Assembly: GCA_022508525.1 (NCBI GenBank)
Contig: JAFLVA010000009.1
Span: forward strand, 1 to 52,518
Length of the DNA stretch: 52,518 nucleotides
Direction of reading: 5' to 3'
DNA from: Erysipelotrichales bacterium
GTDB lineage: Bacteria; Bacillota_I; Bacilli_A; RFN20; CAG-826
The translations under genes and the position numbers were made by a program. This document shows positions 1 to 8,065 of the stretch, piece by piece (positions within the stretch are counted from its first letter, which is position 1; each line of letters starts with the position of its first letter). Under the pieces are notes generated by a model. It was not told the DNA's origin. It did no database searches and saw only the letters and a program-made list of their open reading frames with translations.

Positions 1-4
1 TAAC

Positions 5-46
5 AAAAAAAGTATTCGTAGACTTTTTTGTGTCTACAAATACTTT
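5..46 (-). terminator. Rho-independent terminator after lipoprotein gene
   Basis: A 15-bp inverted repeat with one mismatch (arms 9-23 and 32-46) is followed on the minus strand by a run of seven T (plus-strand A run 5-11). It ends the minus-strand transcript of the lipoprotein gene that stops at 93. Confidence 0.85.
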
Positions 47-92
47 ACCAGTTCATAATAAATTACTATGCAAAACTTTTTGAATTAGTTTA

Positions 93-1181
93 TTAAAATT
101 CAATTTCTGGCCAACTATTCATGTCGCTAGGGAAATTAATTTTATAATCACTATTTAAAGCACTTATTTCCATACGCGAATGAGAATTGAATTCATAAGA
201 CATTTCAGTTCGACTTGTGCGAAGAGCAATAATTTCGCCATCAGGTCCAACTTCATATGAACTGCTTGATGAACTAGTAAAATCTAATAGCTTTAAATCA
301 ACATCAAAACCGATTGCACTAATGAATTTATCATCATGAATTGTAATAGAAAGTGAGAATTCATTTAATAAGAAATATGAGGCGATTTCATCTTTTATTT
401 CTTTTGCTACTTTCTCTAAGTCTAAAGATGGTTGTAATTCTCCATAGGAAGAGACGACGCTATCAACAGCGTTATAAATATCATCCATAGTGATGCTATA
501 TACAATAGTTAAATCTTTACCTTTTTCATATGCCTTTGGATCAGGTAGGCTTTTTTCTATTTCTGGTAAGAATGTTTGAATCATCATCAACGTATCATCA
601 TCAATTGGAGGATAAAAATCATCGCTACCAATATTACCAAATATTTCTTCAAATGCACTTTCCATTTCTAAAAGAGATACAGAAAACTTTTCGTTTAATT
701 TAACTTCTTCTCCGTTAAAATCGCCATTTATGTTGGTTTGACCATAAAGTTTGGTGTTTTTTACATATAAGCCAGCAATTCCATTAAAACTTGCGTTTAA
801 ACTTTCTTTTTCGTCAAATCCTTCACTCTCGCTAGATAGACTAAAACTAGTTTCAATTAATGCATCAACACCGATTGTCTTTTTAATAATTTCAATATTT
901 GACTCGGAAGTTACATTAAATGATAATTTTTGTGTATTTGTGGTTACTATGTCACCTACTGTAGTTTCATTTTTAAAGATTGCGCCAAGTTCCTCACTAC
1001 TTTTTTCAGAAATCTTAAATCCAGCATATTCATTCATTGAATCAGCTGCAGCTTCAATTTTTTCTTTTGCTTCGTTTTTAGACATTTTTACTTCTTTGCC
1101 TAAATTATCTGCTCCATTTCCACAGCCTGTCATCATGAATAATGCAGTAAGTGCAACAATAACTTTTTTTGCTTGTTTCAT
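93..1181 (-). CDS. Putative lipoprotein, unknown function
   Basis: The 362-residue product starts with a basic N-terminus and hydrophobic segment ending in a lipobox (MMTGC, lipidated Cys20), so it should be a membrane-anchored surface lipoprotein. The rest is mostly polar and Ser/Glu-rich, with a poly-Ser patch near residue 305. I recognise no domain; it could be one of the DUF lipoproteins common in gut Bacilli. The ATG at 1181 has an AGAGGT ribosome site 8 bases upstream. It lies 31 bases downstream of another lipoprotein gene on the same strand and is followed by a strong terminator, so the two are probably co-transcribed. Function is not inferred. Confidence 0.85.
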   Translation of the reverse strand: MKQAKKVIVALTALFMMTGCGNGADNLGKEVKMSKNEAKEKIEAAADSMNEYAGFKISEKSSEELGAIFKNETTVGDIVTTNTQKLSFNVTSESNIEIIKKTIGVDALIETSFSLSSESEGFDEKESLNASFNGIAGLYVKNTKLYGQTNINGDFNGEEVKLNEKFSVSLLEMESAFEEIFGNIGSDDFYPPIDDDTLMMIQTFLPEIEKSLPDPKAYEKGKDLTIVYSITMDDIYNAVDSVVSSYGELQPSLDLEKVAKEIKDEIASYFLLNEFSLSITIHDDKFISAIGFDVDLKLLDFTSSSSSSYEVGPDGEIIALRTSRTEMSYEFNSHSRMEISALNSDYKINFPSDMNSWPEIEF

Positions 1182-1212
1182 AATTGTTTACCTCTTTTCT
1201 AGTTTAATTATA

Positions 1213-2601
1213 TCATTTTTGATAAATTATGAGACTATTTAAACAATAATTTTTACCTGTTTTATAATATGAACCTTGATCTAATATGTGTTTATATTCA
1301 AAAATTAGACGATATTGCTTAATCTCATTACTCTTGAATTCAAATTCAATGTCTTCAAGTTTTGTATTGATTAGGTTTGTTTTTTGCACTGATTCAATGA
1401 CTTCACCTTCACTATTTAGTCCCTCTACTGTAAAGATGTTTTCACTTGATAAATCAATATCTGAAGATGACGATAACATCATATTAAGAGTTACGACAGT
1501 TTCTCCTGTTATATTCTCATATTTTGGTGTTATAACATAATTTCCTTGTTCTTTAAAATTTAAATATGTTCCACTAAAATATGTCTCAAAATTCGAAGAA
1601 AAACCACTAGGAATTTCGCCATTAAAGTTAACAATATTTTGAATTATTTTTTTATAGTTTTGATTTTCTTTGATAACGATTATATTAATGCTATCTTCAA
1701 TATTTCCATTACGAGCTGTGATTGTCGCTTCACCAACACTTAATCCAGTTACAACACCATCGTCACTAACAGTTATAATTGAGCGGTCAGAGGATAAAAA
1801 TTTAATGAATTTGTTTTCATCGCTTGAAGTGACAATAGGATTTAATAAAAATGTTTCATTTTCATTGATAACTAGTTCATTTTCTTCAAAGCTAATACTT
1901 TGAATGTTAGGATTATCATTAATGATTCGTTCATTTCCTTTTAAAGATAATGAATAAAGAGCAAAACGGACATTGTTTTGAGCGTTTATAAAATCAAAAG
2001 CAATTCGAACATTGGTAATTCCATCTTCTTCAATTAAAAATGTAAATGGTACACTATCATCGTTTCTTCCAATTGTTAAATTTTCAATATTTATTGATGA
2101 TGAACGAACCCAATTATCGTTTTTTAAGTATTCAAGTCCAAGATAGTAGGTATTAGGTATATTTTCTTTATCGCCTTTGCTCCACAAAGATAAATCAAGT
2201 GATACTTCGTGAATATTAAACGTGGAAGATGACATCAAATTGACATATCTTATTGTACTAGAATCTTTACCATACGCATTAAGAATTGGATAACCAGGGA
2301 ATGTAGTTTGACTTGATACGTTATCAAAACTTATAAGAGCATAGTTGTTTTCCTTTTCATTCTCATCAACGAAGTAACTGACTTCTTCCATTTTGACTAT
2401 ATGATCTTCATAGCTATTTGATAATGCTTTAATAGCGTTAGAAAAATCATATTCACTGACTCTAGTTTTATAAGTATACGGAACATACGCATCATTTTCA
2501 GATGGTTTTGAAATGTTACTCCCTAATGATTCACTTTGTGAATGATTAGTTGAACAGCCTACTAAAAAAGCTGTAAGTAATACAAATAATTGTTTTTTCA
2601 T
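1213..2601 (-). CDS. Lipoprotein with bacterial Ig-like (BIG2) domain
   Basis: The 462-residue product carries a short signal peptide with lipobox LVGC (Cys16), so it is predicted to be anchored on the outer face of the membrane. Residues about 230-310 look like a BIG2 immunoglobulin-like domain: an ISF...ENETFLLNPIVTSSDEN pattern followed by VSDDGVVTGLSVGEATITA, the typical repeat ending. The flanking parts look like beta-rich binding modules but are not recognised. The start at 2601 has an AAGGTGAAATT ribosome site. BIG2 domains usually mediate adhesion or carbohydrate contact; that role is family knowledge and not proven here. It probably shares a transcript with the next lipoprotein gene. 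Confidence 0.85.
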   Translation of the reverse strand: MKKQLFVLLTAFLVGCSTNHSQSESLGSNISKPSENDAYVPYTYKTRVSEYDFSNAIKALSNSYEDHIVKMEEVSYFVDENEKENNYALISFDNVSSQTTFPGYPILNAYGKDSSTIRYVNLMSSSTFNIHEVSLDLSLWSKGDKENIPNTYYLGLEYLKNDNWVRSSSINIENLTIGRNDDSVPFTFLIEEDGITNVRIAFDFINAQNNVRFALYSLSLKGNERIINDNPNIQSISFEENELVINENETFLLNPIVTSSDENKFIKFLSSDRSIITVSDDGVVTGLSVGEATITARNGNIEDSINIIVIKENQNYKKIIQNIVNFNGEIPSGFSSNFETYFSGTYLNFKEQGNYVITPKYENITGETVVTLNMMLSSSSDIDLSSENIFTVEGLNSEGEVIESVQKTNLINTKLEDIEFEFKSNEIKQYRLIFEYKHILDQGSYYKTGKNYCLNSLIIYQK

Positions 2602-2629
2602 AATTTCACCTTGCTTATTTTAACATAAT

Positions 2630-2657
2630 AAAAATAAAAGGCGAATTATATCGCCTT
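2630..2657 (-). terminator. Terminator after tkt
   Basis: A perfect 7-bp stem (AAGGCGA 2638-2644, TCGCCTT 2651-2657) is followed on the minus strand by TTATTTTTATT. It lies just past the tkt stop. Confidence 0.8.
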
Positions 2658-2665
2658 ATAAATTG

Positions 2666-4639
2666 TTATCTTCCTGTGACAGTTCTTACTAAGTCTACTA
2701 AAGCATCGGAAGTAAAGCCGAATGATTTAATTGCATCATTAGCAGGTGCACTAGTACCATATGTATCAATACCCATATTGAAACGAGCAAAGCGTGCCCA
2801 GCCAAATGTAGTAAGCATTTCTACTGATATGCGATGATCGTAATCTTTTCCAAGTACTTCTTCTTGATATTTCTTATCTTGTTTTAGGAATAATTCTTGA
2901 GAAGGCATAGAAACAACACGAATATCGATTCCTAAATTATATAATTTAGCTTTTGCTTCACTTGCAAGTGATACTTCACTACCTGTAGCGATAACAACTG
3001 CATCTGGTTTATTTCCAAATTCTTTTTCAATAATATAGCCACCTTTACTTACTCCTTCATAACTACTATTTTTCATTAATGGCAAGTTTTGACGAGAAAG
3101 GATAATTGCATTTGGTGTATCTAAAGATAATAAAGCTAATTTCCAGCTTGCAGCAGTTTCTATTGCATCACATGGTCTAAGTACATTTAATCCAGGCATA
3201 CTTCTTAGCATTGCTAAGTGTTCAATTGGTTGATGAGTTGGACCATCTTCTCCTACCGCAATACTATCATGAGAGAACAAATAAATTGCAGGTAATTTTG
3301 AAAGCGCGGCCATTCTAATTGCGGACTTCATGTAATCAGAGAAAACTAAGAAACATCCCACATAAGTACGTAATCCACCATGAAGAAGCATACCATTTTG
3401 TGCGCTTGCCATAGCAAATTCACGAATTCCAAAGTTGATATTGCGACCATTTGGGGTATCTGAGGTCATATCTTTTTCATCTTTAATAATCGTGCATACA
3501 GATTTTGCAACGTCAGCAGATCCACCTACAAGATTAAATACTTGTTTATTAAGTAGATTTAAGACTGCTTGTGATGTGTTACGAGTAGAATCTTTAAATC
3601 CTTCTTCAAAATGAGGTAATTCTTTGAATACATACTTTGATACATCATTATTTAATGTTTCTTCAATCTTTAGTGCATCTTCTAGATGCATTTTTTTGTA
3701 TTCTTTAAAGGTTTTTGTCCATTTTTTAATAGCTTTGTTTCCACGTGTAATGAATGTATTTTTAAATTGTTCATAAACAGTTTCAGGGATTTCAAATGGT
3801 GCATAAGTATAACCATACTTTTCTTTTGCAAAAGCTCCATCATCGTCACCAAGAGGAGCACCGTGAACTTTACAGGTGTTCTCATTTTTAGAGCCATAGC
3901 CAATAATTGTATGAACAATGATTAAAGTTGGCTTTTCTTTGCTCTTTTTAGCCTTTTTTAGCGCGCGATCAATTGCTTCAACATCATTACCATTTTTAAC
4001 TTCTAATACGTTCCAATTACTTGCTTTAAAGCGTAATATAGTATTTTCGTTACTTGATAGATCTAAATTTCCATCAAGAGTCACTTTATTGCTATCATAG
4101 AGCACAATTAATTTATTTAATTTTTGAACTCCAGCTAAAGCAATTGCTTCTTGAGATAATCCTTCTTCTAAACAGCCATCACCACATAAGGCATATGTAT
4201 AATGGTTAAATAACATATTTCCATCTGTGTATAATGCGGCTAGTGTTCTTTCTGCCATAGCCATACCAACTGCTTGAGCAATACCTTGTCCTAAAGGACC
4301 AGATGTTGCATCGACACCAGGTGTATGAGCAAATTCTGGGTGTCCTGGAGTGAGAGAATCTAATTGACGGAATGATTTTAAATCGTCAATGCTAATTTGA
4401 TATCCTGCCATATGTAAGATAGTGTAAAGAAGCATTGAGGCATGTCCAGCACTTAAAACGAATCTATCACGATTTATCCAGTTTGGATAAACAGGTGAAC
4501 TTACTAGGTGACGAGTATATAAAGTATAAAGTATAGGTGCACTACCAAGTGCCATACCTGGATGTCCAGATTTAGCTTTGTTTATTCCATCGATACATGT
4601 TGCTCTTATTGCGGCTATTGAAAGTTGGTCGTTATTCAT
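2666..4639 (-). CDS. tkt: Transketolase
   Basis: Thiamine-diphosphate enzyme of the non-oxidative pentose phosphate pathway, moving two-carbon units between ketose and aldose phosphates in the cytosol. At 657 residues it is full length. Seen in order: SGHPGMALG near residue 26 (substrate His), AGHASML around His66, the ThDP/Mg site GDGCLEEG near residue 153 with a downstream YDSN, and the pyrimidine-domain signature GEDGPTHQPIEHLA. The ATG has an AAAGGAAAGG ribosome site. It lies 31 bases behind aspS with no terminator between them, and a terminator follows it, so it is probably the last gene of the hisS-aspS unit. This is not its usual place in Bacillus; it may also have its own promoter. 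Confidence 0.97.
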   Translation of the reverse strand: MNNDQLSIAAIRATCIDGINKAKSGHPGMALGSAPILYTLYTRHLVSSPVYPNWINRDRFVLSAGHASMLLYTILHMAGYQISIDDLKSFRQLDSLTPGHPEFAHTPGVDATSGPLGQGIAQAVGMAMAERTLAALYTDGNMLFNHYTYALCGDGCLEEGLSQEAIALAGVQKLNKLIVLYDSNKVTLDGNLDLSSNENTILRFKASNWNVLEVKNGNDVEAIDRALKKAKKSKEKPTLIIVHTIIGYGSKNENTCKVHGAPLGDDDGAFAKEKYGYTYAPFEIPETVYEQFKNTFITRGNKAIKKWTKTFKEYKKMHLEDALKIEETLNNDVSKYVFKELPHFEEGFKDSTRNTSQAVLNLLNKQVFNLVGGSADVAKSVCTIIKDEKDMTSDTPNGRNINFGIREFAMASAQNGMLLHGGLRTYVGCFLVFSDYMKSAIRMAALSKLPAIYLFSHDSIAVGEDGPTHQPIEHLAMLRSMPGLNVLRPCDAIETAASWKLALLSLDTPNAIILSRQNLPLMKNSSYEGVSKGGYIIEKEFGNKPDAVVIATGSEVSLASEAKAKLYNLGIDIRVVSMPSQELFLKQDKKYQEEVLGKDYDHRISVEMLTTFGWARFARFNMGIDTYGTSAPANDAIKSFGFTSDALVDLVRTVTGR

Positions 4640-4670
4640 AATTTAATTTTCCTTTCCTTTAATGAATTAT

Positions 4671-6407
4671 TTAATCTTCTTTAGAAATTTCAATATGTAA
4701 ATCTTTAAGTTGTTGCTCATCAACAGGTTGAGGTGCATTGAGCATTGGACATACTGCTGATAAATTTTTTGGGAAAGCGATAACATCGCGAATATTAGTT
4801 GTTCCAGCAAGAATCATTGCTAAACGGTCTAAACCAAAGGCCATACCGCCATGAGGTGGAGTTCCATAATTAAAGGCTTGAATGAATGTTCCAAATTTGT
4901 TTTGAATGTCTTCTTCTGTCAAACCTAAAATTTCGAAAATTTTCTTTTGAACCTTGCCATCGTAAATTCTAAGTGATCCACCACCTGCTTCATAGCCGTT
5001 AAAGACTATGTCGTAAGCTTGAGCATAAACCTTTGATAAGTCTGAATCTAAATATTTGACATCCTCATCACATGGTCTTGTGAATGGATGGTGGTTTGAA
5101 ACATAACGTCCTTCTTTTTCGCTATATTCAAAGAGTGGCCAATGAACAACCCAAAGTAAATCATATGTATCAGGTTTAATAAGGCCTAACTCTTTAGCAT
5201 AATTGTTACGCATTGCGCCTAAGCCAAAGCAGACATCGCGATTTGAGTCACTTGCAGCAATTATTACAATATCATTATCCTTGAGGCTTAAACGTTCTTT
5301 TAATGCTTTAGTGTCTTCTTCTTTTAAGTATTTAGTGAACGAACCAGTTAGTTCGTTATTTTCGACTTTTAATACCGTAACACCTTTTAGATTGAATTTA
5401 CGTGCCTCCATGTTTAAAGTATCAATAACTTTACGAGATGTTTTATCTGCTACATTTTCAACCACAATACATTTGACGCTTTTAGCCATTTTAAAGGCTT
5501 CAAACTCTGAGTTAAGGAAAATGTCTTTGATATCGTTTAAAAGCATTCCAAAACGGGTGTCTGGCTTATCTGAGCCATAGACGTTAACAGCTTCGTCATA
5601 TTCCATTCTTCTTAAAGGTAATTCTAGATCAATACCTTTAACATCTTTCATAATCTTAGCCATTAATCCTTCCATTAAAGTAAGGAATTGATCTTGATCT
5701 AAGAATGAAGTTTCAATATCAATTTGTGTGAAGTCAGGTTGACGATCTGCTCTTAAGTCTTCATCGCGGAAGCAACGGGCAATTTGATAATATCTTTCTA
5801 ATCCACCAATCATTAATAATTGTTTATAAATTTGTGGTGATTGAGGTAAGGCATAGAAATGACCTTTATGGATACGAGATGGAACTAAATAGTCTCTTGC
5901 TCCTTCTGGTGTAGATAAACATAAAAGTGGTGTTTCTACTTCTAAGAAATCATTTGCATCAAGATATTCATGTACTGCTTTAACAATTTTTGCTCTTATT
6001 CTTAACATTTCTTGCATGCAAGGACGTCTTAAGTCTAAGTATCTATATTTAAGTCTTGTATCTTCTAATGCATCTGTGTTGTCATCAATAATAAGAGGAG
6101 TTTGACTTGCAGTATTAATTACATTAATTGAGCTTGCTACAATCTCGATTTTACCTGTTTTAAGTTTTTTATTTTCTACTTCTTTTAAAGCGACTTTTCC
6201 TTTAACTTGAATAACATATTCGTTACGTACATCAGGGATTTTAACTTCTTCAGTATTAACCATAACTTGCACAATTCCTGTTGTATCACGTAGGTCAATA
6301 AACATAATAGAGCCTAAGTTTCTCCATTTATGTACCCAACCAACAAGTGTAACTTCTTCATTGACGTTTAATTCACTTAATCTTCCATTAAAATGTGTTC
6401 TTTCCAT
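4671..6407 (-). CDS. aspS: Aspartyl-tRNA synthetase
   Basis: Class II synthetase that charges tRNA-Asp. The 578 residues match the bacterial type: an N-terminal OB-fold anticodon-binding domain (residues about 1-110), catalytic motif 2 in the stretch FRDEDLRADRQPDFTQID, a GAD insertion in the middle third, and motif 3 GMAFGLDRLAMIL near the C-terminus. It follows hisS by 11 bases and has a GAAGGTAG ribosome site, so the two form the hisS-aspS operon known in many Firmicutes. Expression should be set by the T-box leader upstream of hisS. Whether the enzyme also charges tRNA-Asn depends on gatCAB elsewhere and cannot be told from this window. Confidence 0.98.
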   Translation of the reverse strand: MERTHFNGRLSELNVNEEVTLVGWVHKWRNLGSIMFIDLRDTTGIVQVMVNTEEVKIPDVRNEYVIQVKGKVALKEVENKKLKTGKIEIVASSINVINTASQTPLIIDDNTDALEDTRLKYRYLDLRRPCMQEMLRIRAKIVKAVHEYLDANDFLEVETPLLCLSTPEGARDYLVPSRIHKGHFYALPQSPQIYKQLLMIGGLERYYQIARCFRDEDLRADRQPDFTQIDIETSFLDQDQFLTLMEGLMAKIMKDVKGIDLELPLRRMEYDEAVNVYGSDKPDTRFGMLLNDIKDIFLNSEFEAFKMAKSVKCIVVENVADKTSRKVIDTLNMEARKFNLKGVTVLKVENNELTGSFTKYLKEEDTKALKERLSLKDNDIVIIAASDSNRDVCFGLGAMRNNYAKELGLIKPDTYDLLWVVHWPLFEYSEKEGRYVSNHHPFTRPCDEDVKYLDSDLSKVYAQAYDIVFNGYEAGGGSLRIYDGKVQKKIFEILGLTEEDIQNKFGTFIQAFNYGTPPHGGMAFGLDRLAMILAGTTNIRDVIAFPKNLSAVCPMLNAPQPVDEQQLKDLHIEISKED

Positions 6408-6418
6408 AATTCTACCTT

Positions 6419-7759
6419 CTATTCTTCTTCATGGTGATGATGTTCATCTTCACAACCGCAGTCGCAGTGATGATGTTCTTCTTCACCTTCCATAAACATT
6501 AAATCTAGTGTATTTAGTAAGTTACTGAGTGGAATCGTAACTTGCTTTTGTGTATGTAAATCTTTTAAGACTACTTCGTTATTTTTAATTTCATTTTCAC
6601 CAACTATAACAGCAAGTTTAGCATTCATGTTTTCTGCTCTTTTAAATAGTTGCTTGAATGATTTATTTTCTAAACAAATTTCTACCTTATAGGCGTTAGC
6701 TCTTAAAATTTGTGCGATGCCAAAGGCATCTTTAATTGAATCTTCACCAATTGGCATAACATATAAATCAGTATCAAGTTTTTCATTCTTTAAAAGATTA
6801 TCATCTTTCATAACGGCAAATAATCTTTCAATACCAAGAGCTAAACCAACACCACTTAAACTAGGACCGCCTACTTCGCTGAGTAAGTTATCATAGTGTC
6901 CACCAGCTCCGACTGCACCAACATTTAAACCGTTTGCAGTTGTGTAGTGGAATTCAAAAATGATGTGAGAGTAATAATCTAAACCGCGTACTAGTGAGTT
7001 ATCTATTTCATAAGGTATTTCGTATTCATCTAAAGTTTTTGTGATTATTTCAAATCTTGCTTTAGCTTCAGGAGTTAAATAGTCTTGCATCTTAGGTGCA
7101 CCTTCTGCTATTTTTTGATCATTTGGAACCTTACAATCTAATATTCTTAAAGGATTAATATTGAAACGTTCTTTACAATCTGCACACATATCATCAATGT
7201 GTTTAGCAAAGTATTCTTTTAGAGCTTCACGATATCTATTACGGGATTCTTGATCGCCTAATGAATTAATTTTCAAATTGATGTTTTTAAAACCTAGAAG
7301 TCTTAAGGCATCGTATCCCATCATGATGCATTCTAAATCGTGATATGGCGATGACACGCCAACTGATTCGATGCCAAATTGATTGAATTGACGGAATCTA
7401 CCAGCCTGTGGTCTTTCGTATCTAAATGCAGGACCAACATAATATGCTTTAATTGGTAAATCTTTAGTCGCATATAATTTATTTGTTACAATCGAACGCA
7501 TAACGCCTGCAGTTAATTCAGGACGTAATGTAACTGAACGATCGCCTTTATCTAAAAATGTATACATTTCTTTTCTAACAATGTCTGATGATTCACCAAC
7601 AGATCGTGTAAATAGTTCAGTGTGTTCTAATATTGGTGTGCGCATTTGTTGAAACGAATACATTTCTGCAACTGCTTTAAGCACCATTTCAATATATTCA
7701 AACGCTCTTGCATCATCATCAAATATATCGTGTGTTCCTTTTACAATATTAATGTTCAT
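6419..7759 (-). CDS. hisS: Histidyl-tRNA synthetase with His/Cys-rich C-terminal tail
   Basis: Class II synthetase that charges tRNA-His. Seen: the N-terminal VKGTHDI, motif 2 region FRYERPQAGRFRQFNQFG, the histidine A loop LVRGLDYYSHIIFEF and motif 3 GLALGIERL, then an anticodon-binding domain. I start at the ATG at 7759 because an AAGGAGG site sits 8 bases upstream; a TTG one codon earlier is possible. The product is about 446 residues. The odd part is the last ~20 residues, an acidic tail with seven His and three Cys (EHHHCDCGCEDEHHHHEEE) that ordinary HisS lacks. It could bind a metal such as zinc or nickel; that is inference. A T-box leader lies upstream and aspS 11 bases downstream. Confidence 0.97.
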   Translation of the reverse strand: MNINIVKGTHDIFDDDARAFEYIEMVLKAVAEMYSFQQMRTPILEHTELFTRSVGESSDIVRKEMYTFLDKGDRSVTLRPELTAGVMRSIVTNKLYATKDLPIKAYYVGPAFRYERPQAGRFRQFNQFGIESVGVSSPYHDLECIMMGYDALRLLGFKNINLKINSLGDQESRNRYREALKEYFAKHIDDMCADCKERFNINPLRILDCKVPNDQKIAEGAPKMQDYLTPEAKARFEIITKTLDEYEIPYEIDNSLVRGLDYYSHIIFEFHYTTANGLNVGAVGAGGHYDNLLSEVGGPSLSGVGLALGIERLFAVMKDDNLLKNEKLDTDLYVMPIGEDSIKDAFGIAQILRANAYKVEICLENKSFKQLFKRAENMNAKLAVIVGENEIKNNEVVLKDLHTQKQVTIPLSNLLNTLDLMFMEGEEEHHHCDCGCEDEHHHHEEE

Positions 7760-7779
7760 CAATATTTCCTCCTTAAAAA

Positions 7780-7990
7780 TAAAAAAACGTCCATTCTAAG
7801 GACGTCAAATAACGCGGTACCACCTTAGTTCATAAAAAACTTATGCACTCATTTTGCGTTAACGCCGCTTTACGCTTATTCTACTAATTTCAAATAAGTG
7901 TCTCAATAGTGTCCATTTAGTTTACTTTGAATTTTTTCACCTTACAAATTCTCTCTATAAAAGCTTGCTAAACTAATCTATTTCATTGAC
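7780..7990 (-). promoter_or_regulatory. T-box leader of hisS-aspS with GACAC specifier
   Basis: The minus strand shows the T-box core GGTGGTACCGCG (7813-7824), then a terminator helix (arms 7787-7792 and 7800-7805) and a T run. Upstream, Stem I can be drawn: a lower helix (TCAA/ATAG with CTAT/TGA), a middle helix TTAGTTTA/TAAACTAA and an apical hairpin with a GGTGAAA loop. The specifier position before the lower helix reads GACAC (7909-7913), holding both an Asp codon (GAC) and a His codon (CAC), in register with the two synthetases downstream. Uncharged tRNA should stabilise the antiterminator. The core is certain; the specifier reading is inference from aligning three leaders here. Confidence 0.92.
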
Positions 7991-7996
7991 AACGTT

Positions 7997-8026
7997 ATTA
8001 TAATATTTCAAATATTATAAAGTCAA
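7997..8026 (-). promoter_or_regulatory. Promoter of hisS-aspS T-box transcript
   Basis: -35 TTGACT (8021-8026) and a perfect -10 TATAAT (7997-8002) are separated by 18 bases, just upstream of the T-box leader. Confidence 0.65.
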
Positions 8027-8055
8027 ATAAAAAGAGAGATATCGCTATCTCTCTT
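8027..8055 (-). terminator. Terminator after BIG2/OB-fold lipoprotein gene
   Basis: A perfect 10-bp stem (8032-8041 with 8046-8055), TCGC loop, and a minus-strand T-rich tail. It abuts the -35 box of the hisS promoter. Confidence 0.85.
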
Positions 8056-8065
8056 AATATATATT

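Noticed and set aside
751-1242. Plus-strand open frame opposite the first lipoprotein gene
   Set aside because: It is antisense to a well-supported lipoprotein gene, lacks a ribosome site and has the Ser/Phe-rich composition of a shadow frame. The same holds for the plus-strand frames opposite aspS, obg, mutS2, lon and valS.
7757-7762. TTG start for hisS one codon upstream of the ATG
   Set aside because: The AAGGAGG spacing (8 bases to ATG, 5 to TTG) and codon preference favour the ATG.
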